DNA of 47,696 nucleotides. It comes from Bacteroidetes bacterium MED-G20. Lineage in GTDB: Bacteria; Bacteroidota; Bacteroidia; Flavobacteriales_D; Parvicellaceae. The position numbers and the translations under genes are program-made. The stretch is taken from positions 1-47,696 of the forward strand of contig NTKH01000003.1 in assembly GCA_002457645.1 (NCBI GenBank), read 5' to 3'. Position 1 is the first letter of the stretch. Every line of letters begins with the position of its first letter. This document shows positions 12,504-21,691 of the stretch, piece after piece. The notes below the pieces were generated by a model. That model was given only the letters and a program-made list of their open reading frames with translations. It was not told where the DNA came from and did no database searches.

Positions 12504-12884
12504 TTACTTCAATTCAACCTCAGCACCAGCTTCTTCTAAAGCTTTTTTGATGCCTTCGGCTTCGTCTTTTCCAACTCCTTCTTTGATAGCTTTTGGAGCA
12601 CCATCAACTAGTTCCTTAGCTTCTTTAAGTCCTAAACCTGTTAATTCCTTAACAGCTTTTACAACTTGAAGTTTTGATCCACCCGGAGCAGTAAGAATTA
12701 CATCAAATTCTGATTTTTCTTCGCCGCCACCTGCATCGCCGCCACCATCTGGTGCTGCCACTGCTACTGCAGCTGCTGCTGCTGGTTCAATTCCATACTC
12801 ATCTTTAAGTACAGTTGCTAATTCACTTACTTCTTTAACAGTTAAGTTTACTAACTCTTCTGCTATTGCTTTTATATCTGCCAT
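12504..12884 (-). CDS. rplL: 50S ribosomal protein L7/L12
   Basis: 126 aa; Ala/Gly-rich hinge and [27 protein letters not shown]-like C-terminal domain. Confidence 0.98.
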   Translation of the reverse strand: MADIKAIAEELVNLTVKEVSELATVLKDEYGIEPAAAAAVAVAAPDGGGDAGGGEEKSEFDVILTAPGGSKLQVVKAVKELTGLGLKEAKELVDGAPKAIKEGVGKDEAEGIKKALEEAGAEVELK

Positions 12885-12920
12885 TTTTATTTGTTTTTGA
12901 AATTTTTTATTTAATTGTTT

Positions 12921-13445
12921 TTAAGATTCTTTTTCAGAAAGGGTTTTAACAATTCCAGCAATTTTTCCTTTACTTGATGATAGAGCTGAAATTACATTTT
13001 TAGCTGGAGATTGTAATAGTCCGATAACTTCACTAAGAAGTTCTTCTTTTGATTTGATCTCTACTAATGAATTCAATTTGTCATCACCAATATATATGGA
13101 TTCTTCAACGAATGCACCTTTCAAGACTGGCTTATCATTTTTCTTTCGAAAATCTTTGATCAGTTTTGCAGGTAAATTCCCAACGTCAGACAGCATTATA
13201 GCTGTTGGCCCAGGAAGAATATCATATAATTCTGTGAAGTCTTTTCCCTGTACATTTTCCATTGCTTTTTTGAGCAATGTATTTTTAACAACGCTAAGCT
13301 TAATGTTTTTTGCAAAACATTGTCTTCTTAAAGCACTTGTTGCAGTTGCATCAAGATTTGAGATGTCAGTAATATAAATAATATTATTTTCATCTAAACT
13401 TTTGCTTAGGTCATCAATCATTAATTGTTTTTCTTCTTTTTTCAT
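12921..13445 (-). CDS. rplJ: 50S ribosomal protein L10
   Basis: 174 aa, L10 family, located between rplA and rplL. Confidence 0.96.
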   Translation of the reverse strand: MKKEEKQLMIDDLSKSLDENNIIYITDISNLDATATSALRRQCFAKNIKLSVVKNTLLKKAMENVQGKDFTELYDILPGPTAIMLSDVGNLPAKLIKDFRKKNDKPVLKGAFVEESIYIGDDKLNSLVEIKSKEELLSEVIGLLQSPAKNVISALSSSKGKIAGIVKTLSEKES

Positions 13446-13463
13446 TTTATAATGTTTTGATGA

Positions 13464-14156
13464 TTAAGCTTCAACACTCTTGGGCTCAATTTTAACCCCA
13501 GGACTCATTGTGCTAGAAATAGTAACACTTTTAAAATAAGACCCTTTTGATGATGATGGTTTTAACTTGATTAGTGCAGCAATAAGTTCTTTTGCATTAT
13601 CAATAATTTGATTTGACTCAAATGATGCCTTACCAATTGGAGAATGAATAATCCCATATTTGTCAACTTTGAAATCAATTTTTCCAGCTTTAACATCAGT
13701 TACAGCTTGTCCAACATTCATAGTTACAGTTCCAGTTTTAGGGTTTGGCATTAATCCTCTTGGTCCTAAAATTCTACCAAGAGCACCAACTTTCCCCATT
13801 ACTGAAGGCATGGTAATAATTACATCCACATCCGTCCAACCTTGTTTGATCTTGTCGATATATTCATCAAGACCAGCAAAATCGGCACCAGCTTCTGTAG
13901 CCTCTTTTTCCTTGTCTGGAGTACACAAAACTAAAACTTTAACATCTTTACCAGTACCGTGCGGTAAGGAAACTGTTCCCCTAACCATTTGATTGGCTTT
14001 TCTTGGGTCAACTCCTAACTTTATTGCAAGATCTACAGTAGAATCAAATTTATGTTTTGAAATATCCTTAACAATTTTAGAGGCATCATCCAATGAATAA
14101 GATTTCTCTATATCATACTTGGATAAGGCTTCCTTTCTATATTTTGAGAGTGTCAT
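13464..14156 (-). CDS. rplA: 50S ribosomal protein L1
   Basis: 230 aa; [20 protein letters not shown]1 signature. Confidence 0.98.
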   Translation of the reverse strand: MTLSKYRKEALSKYDIEKSYSLDDASKIVKDISKHKFDSTVDLAIKLGVDPRKANQMVRGTVSLPHGTGKDVKVLVLCTPDKEKEATEAGADFAGLDEYIDKIKQGWTDVDVIITMPSVMGKVGALGRILGPRGLMPNPKTGTVTMNVGQAVTDVKAGKIDFKVDKYGIIHSPIGKASFESNQIIDNAKELIAALIKLKPSSSKGSYFKSVTISSTMSPGVKIEPKSVEA

Positions 14157-14174
14157 TATTGTTAAATTTTATGA

Positions 14175-14618
14175 TTAATTACTCCAAGGAGCTTTTCCTT
14201 TTACATTTAAACCCATACTTCTTGCTGTTCCAGCCATCATCTTCATTGCAGATTCGACTGTAAAACAGTTTAGATCGGACATTTTATCTTCTGCAATAGT
14301 CTTTATTTGATCCCAAGTAATAGACCCAATTTTGATTTTATTAGATTCAGCTGAACCTTTTTTAATCTTAGCAGATTCCAATAACTGGACAGCTGCTGGC
14401 GGAGTTTTTACCACAAAATCAAATGACTTGTCAGCATAGACTGTAATTACACAAGGTAATACCTTTCCTGCCTTTTCCTGAGTACGTGCATTAAATTGCT
14501 TACAAAATTCCATTATATTAACTCCTTTTGCACCTAATGCAGGCCCAACAGGAGGAGAAGGATTTGCAGCACCACCCCTAATTTGAAGTTTAATTAATCC
14601 ACTTATTTCTTTTGCCAT
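14175..14618 (-). CDS. rplK: 50S ribosomal protein L11
   Basis: 147 aa; [29 protein letters not shown]. Confidence 0.98.
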   Translation of the reverse strand: MAKEISGLIKLQIRGGAANPSPPVGPALGAKGVNIMEFCKQFNARTQEKAGKVLPCVITVYADKSFDFVVKTPPAAVQLLESAKIKKGSAESNKIKIGSITWDQIKTIAEDKMSDLNCFTVESAMKMMAGTARSMGLNVKGKAPWSN

Positions 14619-14685
14619 TTTATTTATTTGTTAATATGTAAAACGCTACAGGGAAGCTTAACAGTATTGTTCTACAATTTCTTTA

Positions 14686-15237
14686 TTATCCATCTTTATC
14701 AACTTGCATGTAGTTAAGCTCTAAGGGCGTTTTTCGACCAAATATCTTAACCATCACAGTTAATTTTTTCTTTTCCTCATTAATATTTTCTATTGTTCCG
14801 TTAAAGTTGTTAAACGGTCCATCAATTACCTTTACCGATTCTCCGACGACATAAGGTATATTCATTTCTTCATCACTTTCAGCGAGCTCATCCACTTTAC
14901 CTAATATTCTATTTACTTCAGTTTGCCTCATTGGTAGGGGATCACCACCCTTTGTTGCTCCGAGAAAACCAATAATATTAGTCATAGATTTAATAACATG
15001 TTCTACTTCACCAACAAGTGCAGCTTGAATAAGTACATAGCCTGGAAAATAATTCTTTTCTTTAGAAATTTTCTTTCCCTTTCTGATTTGATAAATTTTT
15101 TCAGTTGGGATGAGAACTTGATCCACATAACTATTTAATTTATGGCGATCAATCTCCAGTTCTAGTAACTCTTTAACCTTTTTTTCTTTACCACTTACTG
15201 CTCTAATGACATACCATTTTTTTGCAACTTCTGACAT
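14686..15237 (-). CDS. nusG: Transcription termination/antitermination protein NusG
   Basis: 183 aa; KKWYVIRAVSGKEKKVKELLE, FFPGYVLI-like motif and C-terminal KOW motif (VIDGPFNNFNGTIE). Confidence 0.97.
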   Translation of the reverse strand: MSEVAKKWYVIRAVSGKEKKVKELLELEIDRHKLNSYVDQVLIPTEKIYQIRKGKKISKEKNYFPGYVLIQAALVGEVEHVIKSMTNIIGFLGATKGGDPLPMRQTEVNRILGKVDELAESDEEMNIPYVVGESVKVIDGPFNNFNGTIENINEEKKKLTVMVKIFGRKTPLELNYMQVDKDG

Positions 15238-15240
15238 AAT

Positions 15241-15480
15241 CTAATTGTTAATAAAGTGATAAATAAATCCTAAAATTCCTCTCCAACTAAATGACTGAGA
15301 ATTATCTGCAACTGGCCATATGCCAAAAACATAATCCATTAACCATATTATTAAAGCTAAAATAACACTTGTAACTAAAACAATGATCGAACTAGTTTGT
15401 AAGTCTTGCCAAGTAGGCCACGATACTTTGTTTGAAAGTTCGTTAACAATTTCTTCAATATAATTTTTAATACCAGCCAC
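15241..15480 (-). CDS. secE: Preprotein translocase subunit SecE
   Basis: 79 aa, NELSNKVSWPTWQDLQTSSIIVLVTSVILALIIWLMDYVFG; adjacent to nusG. Confidence 0.93.
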   Translation of the reverse strand: MAGIKNYIEEIVNELSNKVSWPTWQDLQTSSIIVLVTSVILALIIWLMDYVFGIWPVADNSQSFSWRGILGFIYHFINN

Positions 15481-15505
15481 TATATAATTCTTTTTTTAAT
15501 GTTTG

Positions 15506-15578
15506 CACGGATGGAGAGATTCGAACTCCCGACACCTGGTTTTGGAGACCAGTGCTCTACCAACTGAGCTACATCCGT
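15506..15578 (-). tRNA. tRNA-Trp (anticodon CCA)
   Basis: Minus strand ACGGATGTAGCTCAGTTGGTAGAGCACTGGTCTCCAAAACCAGGTGTCGGGAGTTCGAATCTCTCCATCCGT; cloverleaf by eye. Confidence 0.96.
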
Positions 15579-15640
15579 ATTATGCTAGTAAAGGCCTCCT
15601 ATTTCTAGAACGCCTTTAAACAACACAAACTTTGTTTATA

Positions 15641-16822
15641 TTAATCTACAATCTCAGTTACCTGACCAGCACCAACTGTTCTTCCACCCTCTCTAATTGC
15701 AAATCTTAATCCCTTAGCCATAGCAACACCAGTGATTAATTCTACGTCAATAGTAACATTATCACCAGGCATCACCATTTCTCTACCAGACTCAAGTTTG
15801 ATTGTTCCAGTAACGTCTAAAGTCCTGAAATAAAACTGAGGTCTATAATTGTTATGAAATGGGGTATGTCTTCCACCTTCTTCTTTCTTTAATATATATA
15901 CTTCAGCTTTGAATTTAGCGTGTGGAGTGATAGAACCAGGCTTAGCAATTACCATACCTCTTTTAATAGCTTCTTTTTCAACACCTCTAAGTAATAAACC
16001 TACATTCTCACCAGCTCTACCTTCATCAAGAATTTTTCTAAACATTTCAACACCAGTTACTGTTGAGGACATTTTTTCTTCACTTAATCCAACAATATCA
16101 ACAGTATCTCCTGTATTTACAATTCCTGTTTCAATAGCACCAGTTGCAACAGTTCCTCTACCAGTAATAGAAAATACATCTTCAACAGACATTAAAAATG
16201 CTTTTGCTTCATCTCTTACAGGAGTTTCAATCCAAGTATCAACAGTCTTCATTAGCTCCATGACTGAATCTACACCGGACTGTTCTCCATTTAGAGCTGC
16301 TAATGCAGAACCCTTAATAATTGGAGTGTCATTAAAATCATAAGATTCCAATAAATCGCCTAATTCCATTTCAACCAATTCAATTAATTCATCATCATCA
16401 ACTAAATCAACTTTATTCATAAAGACAACTAGCCTAGGTACATTTACTTGCTTGGCTAAAAGAATATGCTCTCTTGTTTGAGGCATTGGACCATCAGTAG
16501 CTGCACAAACTAAAATTCCACCATCCATTTGAGCCGCACCAGTAACCATGTTCTTAACATAATCGGCATGACCAGGACAATCTACGTGAGCGTAGTGACG
16601 ATTTTCAGTTTCGTATTCAATGTGAGCAGTATTAATTGTAATACCTCTTTCTTTTTCTTCAGGTGCATTGTCAATCTGATCGAAATCTTGCTTGCTAGCC
16701 AGTCCTGCATCAGAAAGCACTTTAGAAATTGCTGCCGTTAGTGTGGTTTTACCATGATCAACGTGACCTATAGTTCCTACATTAACATGCGGTTTGGTTC
16801 TTTCGAAATTTTCTTTTGCCAT
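15641..16822 (-). CDS. tuf: Elongation factor Tu
   Basis: 393 aa; [47 protein letters not shown]. Confidence 0.99.
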   Translation of the reverse strand: MAKENFERTKPHVNVGTIGHVDHGKTTLTAAISKVLSDAGLASKQDFDQIDNAPEEKERGITINTAHIEYETENRHYAHVDCPGHADYVKNMVTGAAQMDGGILVCAATDGPMPQTREHILLAKQVNVPRLVVFMNKVDLVDDDELIELVEMELGDLLESYDFNDTPIIKGSALAALNGEQSGVDSVMELMKTVDTWIETPVRDEAKAFLMSVEDVFSITGRGTVATGAIETGIVNTGDTVDIVGLSEEKMSSTVTGVEMFRKILDEGRAGENVGLLLRGVEKEAIKRGMVIAKPGSITPHAKFKAEVYILKKEEGGRHTPFHNNYRPQFYFRTLDVTGTIKLESGREMVMPGDNVTIDVELITGVAMAKGLRFAIREGGRTVGAGQVTEIVD

Positions 16823-16895
16823 TTCTTTTTATTTAGTTACTGTTATTTTTTTATTTTTTTATTCATTATTTTAATTAAATGCTGTTAAGCACATG

Positions 16896-16967
16896 AGCCA
16901 ATGACGGGAGTTGAACCCGTGACCTCTTCCTTACCAAGGAAGCGCTCTACCCCTGAGCTACATCGGC
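16896..16967 (-). tRNA. tRNA-Thr (anticodon GGT)
   Basis: Minus strand GCCGATGTAGCTCAGGGGTAGAGCGCTTCCTTGGTAAGGAAGAGGTCACGGGTTCAACTCCCGTCATTGGC; anticodon loop TTGGTAA. Confidence 0.95.
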
Positions 16968-16983
16968 AGTTCCATTAAAAAAG

Positions 16984-17056
16984 AGCGGGAGACGAGATTC
17001 GAACTCGCGACCCTCAGCTTGGAAGGCTGATGCTCTACCAACTGAGCTACTCCCGC
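16984..17056 (-). tRNA. tRNA-Gly (anticodon TCC)
   Basis: Minus strand GCGGGAGTAGCTCAGTTGGTAGAGCATCAGCCTTCCAAGCTGAGGGTCGCGAGTTCGAATCTCGTCTCCCGC. Confidence 0.95.
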
Positions 17057-17139
17057 AAAATGGACCACAAATGTAATATATAAAAACATATCTTAAAAAA
17101 AACAAGATAAGTTTATAATACAAAGGTATTGGCTTAAGG

Positions 17140-17221
17140 TGGGGAGAGCAGGATTCGAACCTACGAAGGCGAAGCCATCAGATTTACAGTCTGACCTCGT
17201 TGACCGCTTGAGTATCTCCCC
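17140..17221 (-). tRNA. tRNA-Tyr (anticodon GTA)
   Basis: Minus strand GGGGAGATACTCAAGCGGTCAACGAGGTCAGACTGTAAATCTGATGGCTTCGCCTTCGTAGGTTCGAATCCTGCTCTCCCC; long variable arm, loop CTGTAAA. Confidence 0.95.
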
Positions 17222-17248
17222 AGAAATACTTTTATGTAAAGAACTTAA

Positions 17249-17322
17249 AGCCGATGGAGGGACTCGAACCCACGACCTGCTGATTACAAATCAGCTGCTC
17301 TAGCCAGCTGAGCTACATCGGC
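17249..17322 (-). tRNA. tRNA-Thr (anticodon TGT)
   Basis: Minus strand GCCGATGTAGCTCAGCTGGCTAGAGCAGCTGATTTGTAATCAGCAGGTCGTGGGTTCGAGTCCCTCCATCGGC. Confidence 0.95.
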
Positions 17323-17352
17323 AATTTTCCTTTCATTAATAAAAAAGGACCG

Positions 17353-17386
17353 CAAATTTATAAAAAGAAATTGTACGTCTGACAAA
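17353..17386 (-). promoter_or_regulatory. Bacteroidetes-type promoter (TTTG-N22-TAAATTTG) for the tRNA-tuf-secE-nusG-rpl transcription unit
   Basis: Minus strand TTTG (17383-17386), 22-nt spacer, TAAATTTG (17353-17360), about 30 nt upstream of the tRNA-Thr(TGT) 5' end. Confidence 0.7.
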
Positions 17387-17399
17387 CAGAGAAAAAAAA

Positions 17400-17702
17400 T
17401 TAATTTTTCACCTGTAGTTTGCCTTTATACTTATTGATTTGTCTTCTCAAAGCATTTACTGCTTCGTCTGTCGCAGCCTCAAAAGATTGGCATTTTTTCT
17501 TTGCAAAGAGTTCTTTACCAGGAATATTTAATTTGATTTCTACTAACTTATTATTATTGGAATTAGCTCTAATTATTTTTAAAATCACCTCTGACACTAG
17601 TATATTATCAAAGAACAAATTTAATTTATTGACCTTATAATTGATGAAATTAACTAATTGTTGATCTGCAGAAAACTGGATAGATTGAACTTTTACTTGC
17701 AT
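17400..17702 (-). CDS. hpf: Ribosome hibernation-promoting factor / RaiA family (short form)
   Basis: 100 aa; MQVKVQSIQFSADQQLVNFINYKVNKLNLFFDNI and C-terminal FEAATDEAVNALRRQINKYKGK. Confidence 0.88.
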   Translation of the reverse strand: MQVKVQSIQFSADQQLVNFINYKVNKLNLFFDNILVSEVILKIIRANSNNNKLVEIKLNIPGKELFAKKKCQSFEAATDEAVNALRRQINKYKGKLQVKN

Positions 17703-17714
17703 ATTTTTTATTTT

Positions 17715-18599
17715 TTAACCCCTAGGATGAGATTGTTTGTGAATAGATTTTAATTTCTGAAACGAGTTATGGGTGTAGACTTGAGTGGCAGAAAGGTTTT
17801 CATGTCCTAAAATTTCTTTAATAGCATTTAAATCTGCACCATTATTTAACATGTGAGTAGCAAATGTATGCCTTAGAATATGGGGACTCTTTTTTTGTTT
17901 GCTTGACACCAAAGAAAGATAGTAATTTACTTTTCTATAAACAAACTTCTCATATAATTTATTGCCTTTGTCTGTAATAAAAAAAGGTTTAGTTTTTGGA
18001 TATAAGTCACTTTTAATTTTTAAATAATCAATAACTAAAATGTTGGTAATAGAGCTCAATGGAATGATTCTTTCTTTATTTCTTTTACCCAAAACTTTAA
18101 TCTCTTGGTTTCTTATATCTCTATCATTTAACCCTATTAACTCAGAAAGCCTTATTCCAGTCTGATATAGCAATATCAGAATCAACTTATCTCTCTTACC
18201 ATTAAAAGATTCTTCAAATTTAAACTCTTCAAATAGGTTGGTAATTTCATCTTCCTTAATAAAAGTTGGCAACCTCTTATCAATTTTAGGTGTTTCCAAA
18301 AGCTGAACTGGCGAAGAATTAATGACTTTTTCTTTTTTTAAAAACTTATAAAGGGACTTTATTGTGCTTATTTTTCTTGCTACTGAAGATTTTGCTAAGC
18401 GTAGCTCTAATAATTCAACCATATAACTTCTTACATGAAGCATTTCAACAAAAGAAAGTGAAACTCCGTCGTAAACATTTGACAAATAGTTATCAAACTG
18501 AAGAAGGTCTGATTCGTAGGAGACAAGTGTGTGAACAGAATATCTTTTTTCTATTTTTAAGTACTCTAGGAAATTATTTATATAGTATATATTACTCAA
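17715..18599 (-). CDS. Tyrosine recombinase, XerC/XerD family
   Basis: 294 aa; N-terminal SAM-like domain, catalytic motifs LLYQTGIRLSEL, HILRHTFATHMLNNGADLNAIKEILGH, YTH. Confidence 0.92.
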   Translation of the reverse strand: MSNIYYINNFLEYLKIEKRYSVHTLVSYESDLLQFDNYLSNVYDGVSLSFVEMLHVRSYMVELLELRLAKSSVARKISTIKSLYKFLKKEKVINSSPVQLLETPKIDKRLPTFIKEDEITNLFEEFKFEESFNGKRDKLILILLYQTGIRLSELIGLNDRDIRNQEIKVLGKRNKERIIPLSSITNILVIDYLKIKSDLYPKTKPFFITDKGNKLYEKFVYRKVNYYLSLVSSKQKKSPHILRHTFATHMLNNGADLNAIKEILGHENLSATQVYTHNSFQKLKSIHKQSHPRG

Positions 18600-18628
18600 A
18601 AAAAAATTAAAATTGATAAGTGTAATAT

Positions 18629-18653
18629 AAAAAAAAAGAGGGCTTGAACCCTC
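18629..18653 (-). terminator. Intrinsic terminator after rpsU
   Basis: Minus strand GAGGG-TTCAAG-CCCTC followed by T9. Confidence 0.8.
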
Positions 18654-18681
18654 CTAGATAAAAAATATTTTTTTTAAAATA

Positions 18682-18870
18682 CTATTCAGCAGCTTTTAAT
18701 TTCTCCACATACTCTGCTTTAATAATTTGTTGTCTTCTAACAATTGATTTTTTAGTATACTCTTTTCTAGCTCTTAATTCTTTAAGGACTTGAGTTCTTT
18801 CAAATTTCTTTTTATACTTTTTAAGAGCTCTCTCAATAGACTCTCCTTCTTTAACAGATATTTGTAGCAT
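18682..18870 (-). CDS. rpsU: 30S ribosomal protein S21
   Basis: 62 aa; MLQISVKEGESIERALKKYKKKFERTQVLKELRARKEYTKKS. Confidence 0.96.
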   Translation of the reverse strand: MLQISVKEGESIERALKKYKKKFERTQVLKELRARKEYTKKSIVRRQQIIKAEYVEKLKAAE

Positions 18871-18889
18871 TTTAAGGTTTTAACGTTGG

Positions 18890-18920
18890 CAAATGTATAC
18901 AATAAAAATAAATCTCCAAA
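18890..18920 (-). promoter_or_regulatory. Bacteroidetes-type promoter (TTTG-N19-TACATTTG) upstream of rpsU
   Basis: Minus strand TTTG (18917-18920), 19-nt spacer, TACATTTG (18890-18897), 19 nt upstream of the rpsU start codon. Confidence 0.75.
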
Positions 18921-18927
18921 AAGATAT

Positions 18928-20070
18928 TTACTTATTTAATAATGTTCTTGATATTACTAATTTTTGAATTTCGGATGTCCCTTCTCCAATTGTACTCAAT
19001 TTAGAATCTCTGTAAAATTTTTCAACTGGATAATCTTTAACATATCCATAGCCACCAAAAACCTGTAAAGCATCGTTAGATACTGAAACAGCGACTTCAG
19101 AAGCCTTATATTTTGCAATAGCTGAAAAATAACTGGATTTTTTATTATTTAGGATTTGAGAGGCTGCTTTAAACAATAATAGCCTAGAAGCCTCAATTTC
19201 AGTAGCCATATCTGCTAACTTAAAAGAAATCCCTTGAAACTTACTAATTTTTTTTCCAAATTGTTCTCTTTCTTTCGAATAGTTAATTGCAGCATTCATA
19301 GCTCCTTCAGCCATTCCCAAGGCCATAGCCCCAATAGAAATTCTTCCACCATCTAAAATTTTCATAGATTGAATAAACCCTTCTCCAATTTTTCCGATGA
19401 TATTTTCTTCATGAACTCTACAATTATCGAAAATGACTTCCGCAGTTTCTGAAGCTCGCATACCTAACTTATCTTCTTTCTTACCAGCATTGAAACCTTC
19501 AGTACCTCTTTCTATAGCAAAAGCAGTCATCCCATGAGAATCTAGCAAATCTCCTGTTCTAACGATAACGACAATAATATCACTGGAAATTCCATGAGTT
19601 ATAAAATTCTTTGAACCATTAATAACCCAATAATCTCCATCTTTTTCTGCCACACATTTCATTCTCATTGCATCTGAACCAGTATTAGGCTCTGTCAAAC
19701 CCCAAGAACCAATCCATTCTCCAGAAGACAATTTAGGAAGCCATTTTTGTTTTTGACTTTCACTGGAGAATTTTAAAATATGATTAACACATAAAGAGTT
19801 ATGGGCTGCCAGTGATAATCCAATGGCTCCACATACTTTTGAAATTTCTTCGATAATCAGTATATACTCAGTATAACCCAAGCCTGCTCCTCCGTATTTT
19901 TCTGGAACTAGTACTCCCATTAATCCCAGATTACCAGCCTTTTTAAATAACTCCACAGGAAAAATTTGATGTTCATCCCATTTATTAATATTAGGTCGAA
20001 TCTCTTTACTGGCAAAATCTTCAACCATTTGTTGAATCATTAACTGTTGTTCAGAATAATCGAAATTCAT
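18928..20070 (-). CDS. Acyl-CoA dehydrogenase
   Basis: 380 aa; GSWGLTEPNTGSDAMRMKCVAEKDGDYWVINGSKNFITHG and ALQVFGGYGYVKDYPVEKFYRDSKLSTIGEGTSEIQ. Confidence 0.96.
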   Translation of the reverse strand: MNFDYSEQQLMIQQMVEDFASKEIRPNINKWDEHQIFPVELFKKAGNLGLMGVLVPEKYGGAGLGYTEYILIIEEISKVCGAIGLSLAAHNSLCVNHILKFSSESQKQKWLPKLSSGEWIGSWGLTEPNTGSDAMRMKCVAEKDGDYWVINGSKNFITHGISSDIIVVIVRTGDLLDSHGMTAFAIERGTEGFNAGKKEDKLGMRASETAEVIFDNCRVHEENIIGKIGEGFIQSMKILDGGRISIGAMALGMAEGAMNAAINYSKEREQFGKKISKFQGISFKLADMATEIEASRLLLFKAASQILNNKKSSYFSAIAKYKASEVAVSVSNDALQVFGGYGYVKDYPVEKFYRDSKLSTIGEGTSEIQKLVISRTLLNK

Positions 20071-20074
20071 TAAT

Positions 20075-20602
20075 TTAATATTTTAAAATACTATTAATAT
20101 TACTACTAACCTTTTGTAGTTTTTCTCTTCCTTTTAGAAATTCTATTTCTATTAAAAAACTAAACCCCATTACTTCTGCACCTTGATCAGAAAGTAATTT
20201 TGCAGCTGCCAATGCAGTACCTCCAGTAGCTAACAAATCATCATGAATAATTACCTTATCGCCAGAATTAATATCACCAACATTCATCTCAATAGAAGCA
20301 CTTCCGTATTCCAAATCATAATCCAGTCCAACTGTTTTATAAGGTAACTTTCCCTTTTTTCGGATTAAAATGAAAGAAATATTATTCTTTATACTCAATG
20401 GGAGACCAAATAAAAAACCCCTACTTTCGACACCCACGATATGCGTAATTTCAGGACTTATTGATTTAGACAGTTCATTGACAATTTCTGAACATAATAA
20501 AGGATTTTTAAGGACAGGGGTAATATCTTTAAAAACAATTCCTTTCTTAGGGAAATCATAAACATCTCTAATATGCTTTTTTATCTTATTTGTAATGTTC
20601 AA
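20075..20602 (-). CDS. apt: Adenine phosphoribosyltransferase
   Basis: 175 aa; FPKKGIVFKDITPVLKNP, GVESRGFLFG, VIIHDDLLATGGTALAA. Confidence 0.96.
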   Translation of the reverse strand: MNITNKIKKHIRDVYDFPKKGIVFKDITPVLKNPLLCSEIVNELSKSISPEITHIVGVESRGFLFGLPLSIKNNISFILIRKKGKLPYKTVGLDYDLEYGSASIEMNVGDINSGDKVIIHDDLLATGGTALAAAKLLSDQGAEVMGFSFLIEIEFLKGREKLQKVSSNINSILKY

Positions 20603-20612
20603 ATTATGATTT

Positions 20613-21674
20613 TTAAATCGTTAGGTAAGATACAATTTTAATATATAATTCATCACTTATAATATGAATTTTCAAGAGTTCATCCAATGATTTATAAAGT
20701 CCATGTTGCTTTCTGTAGCTTACTATTGAATTAGCGATATTCCATTTTATGTAAGGGTGTTTTTTGAGTTGATCAATACTGCAAGTGTTGATATTGATTT
20801 GGTTGATTGAAGAGTCTCTAATCTCTAAAAACTTACTGAAAGAATCATAAAGACTATCGCTTATACTATAAACTTCTTTTAGCTGCTCCAAATTATTAAA
20901 GCCTCCCAATAAATTCCTGTATTTAACAACTTGACTGGCTCTTTTTGATCCAATCCCCTTTAGTTGTTTCCATTGGGAAGTGTCTGATAAATTAATATTT
21001 AAAACGAAATTATTATGAATTCTCCAACTTTGTTTTGTTTCATAAGATTTATTTGGAATAATTATTTTCAGCATATTTATGTCAAGATTAATTTTCTTCA
21101 AATCATTATGAGACCACCATCTACTGCTTTTTAATTGCTCAACGTTTTTAAAATTATATGAAAGGTAATAATAGAATCTACCATCTTTTTTTTCATAATA
21201 AATAGTGTCAAAAAATTTATTTATATCATAATTTGGCTTTTGTTCACTTTCAATAAATAAAAATGATTTTAAATTAATTGTCTTATCAATCGATTTAGGA
21301 AACTCGACAATTGTATCTAACATTATCTTATGATTATTGGTAAAGGCATAGCAACTAAACAATTGTTTTTTGCTTACAAAACTGTCTAATTTCAACTTAT
21401 AATTATCAATTATTCTTATCTGTTTATTGGAAAAACCTAATAAAATCCAATCATTATTATTCCAAAAGTTGGGGTTTTTATTGTAAGGGATTTGAATTTT
21501 GAATTCTTTCATTTCAACTTTGGAAATGGACGAACCTTGTAATACTTCTAAAGAACTTAATTCAGAATTATAATTTTGAATATAAAAGAGATAGACAAAA
21601 TAAATCCCAATAATTAAAAACATAAAGATGATTCCTCTTCTTTGAGCAGGAGAGTAACTTAAATTATTTTTCAT
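20613..21674 (-). CDS. Helix-hairpin-helix (ComEA-like) DNA-binding protein with N-terminal TM segment
   Basis: 353 aa; repeated HhH motifs LKGIGSKRASQVVKYRNLLGGFNNLEQLKEV and ININTCSIDQLKKHPYIKWNIANSIVSYRKQHG. Confidence 0.8.
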   Translation of the reverse strand: MKNNLSYSPAQRRGIIFMFLIIGIYFVYLFYIQNYNSELSSLEVLQGSSISKVEMKEFKIQIPYNKNPNFWNNNDWILLGFSNKQIRIIDNYKLKLDSFVSKKQLFSCYAFTNNHKIMLDTIVEFPKSIDKTINLKSFLFIESEQKPNYDINKFFDTIYYEKKDGRFYYYLSYNFKNVEQLKSSRWWSHNDLKKINLDINMLKIIIPNKSYETKQSWRIHNNFVLNINLSDTSQWKQLKGIGSKRASQVVKYRNLLGGFNNLEQLKEVYSISDSLYDSFSKFLEIRDSSINQININTCSIDQLKKHPYIKWNIANSIVSYRKQHGLYKSLDELLKIHIISDELYIKIVSYLTI

Positions 21675-21691
21675 TGATTAAACCAACTATA

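Noticed and set aside
15590-15617. AAAGGC...GCCTTT inverted repeat between tuf and tRNA-Trp as a terminator
   Set aside because: Only 6-bp arms with a 16-nt loop and no T-tract; could be a processing structure but support is too weak.
17715-18599. Tyrosine recombinase as evidence of an integrated mobile element
   Set aside because: Located in a conserved-looking rpsU-xer-hpf-tRNA-tuf context with XerC/D-type length and motifs; no att-like direct repeats or cargo seen beside the tRNAs. Housekeeping Xer is the simpler reading.
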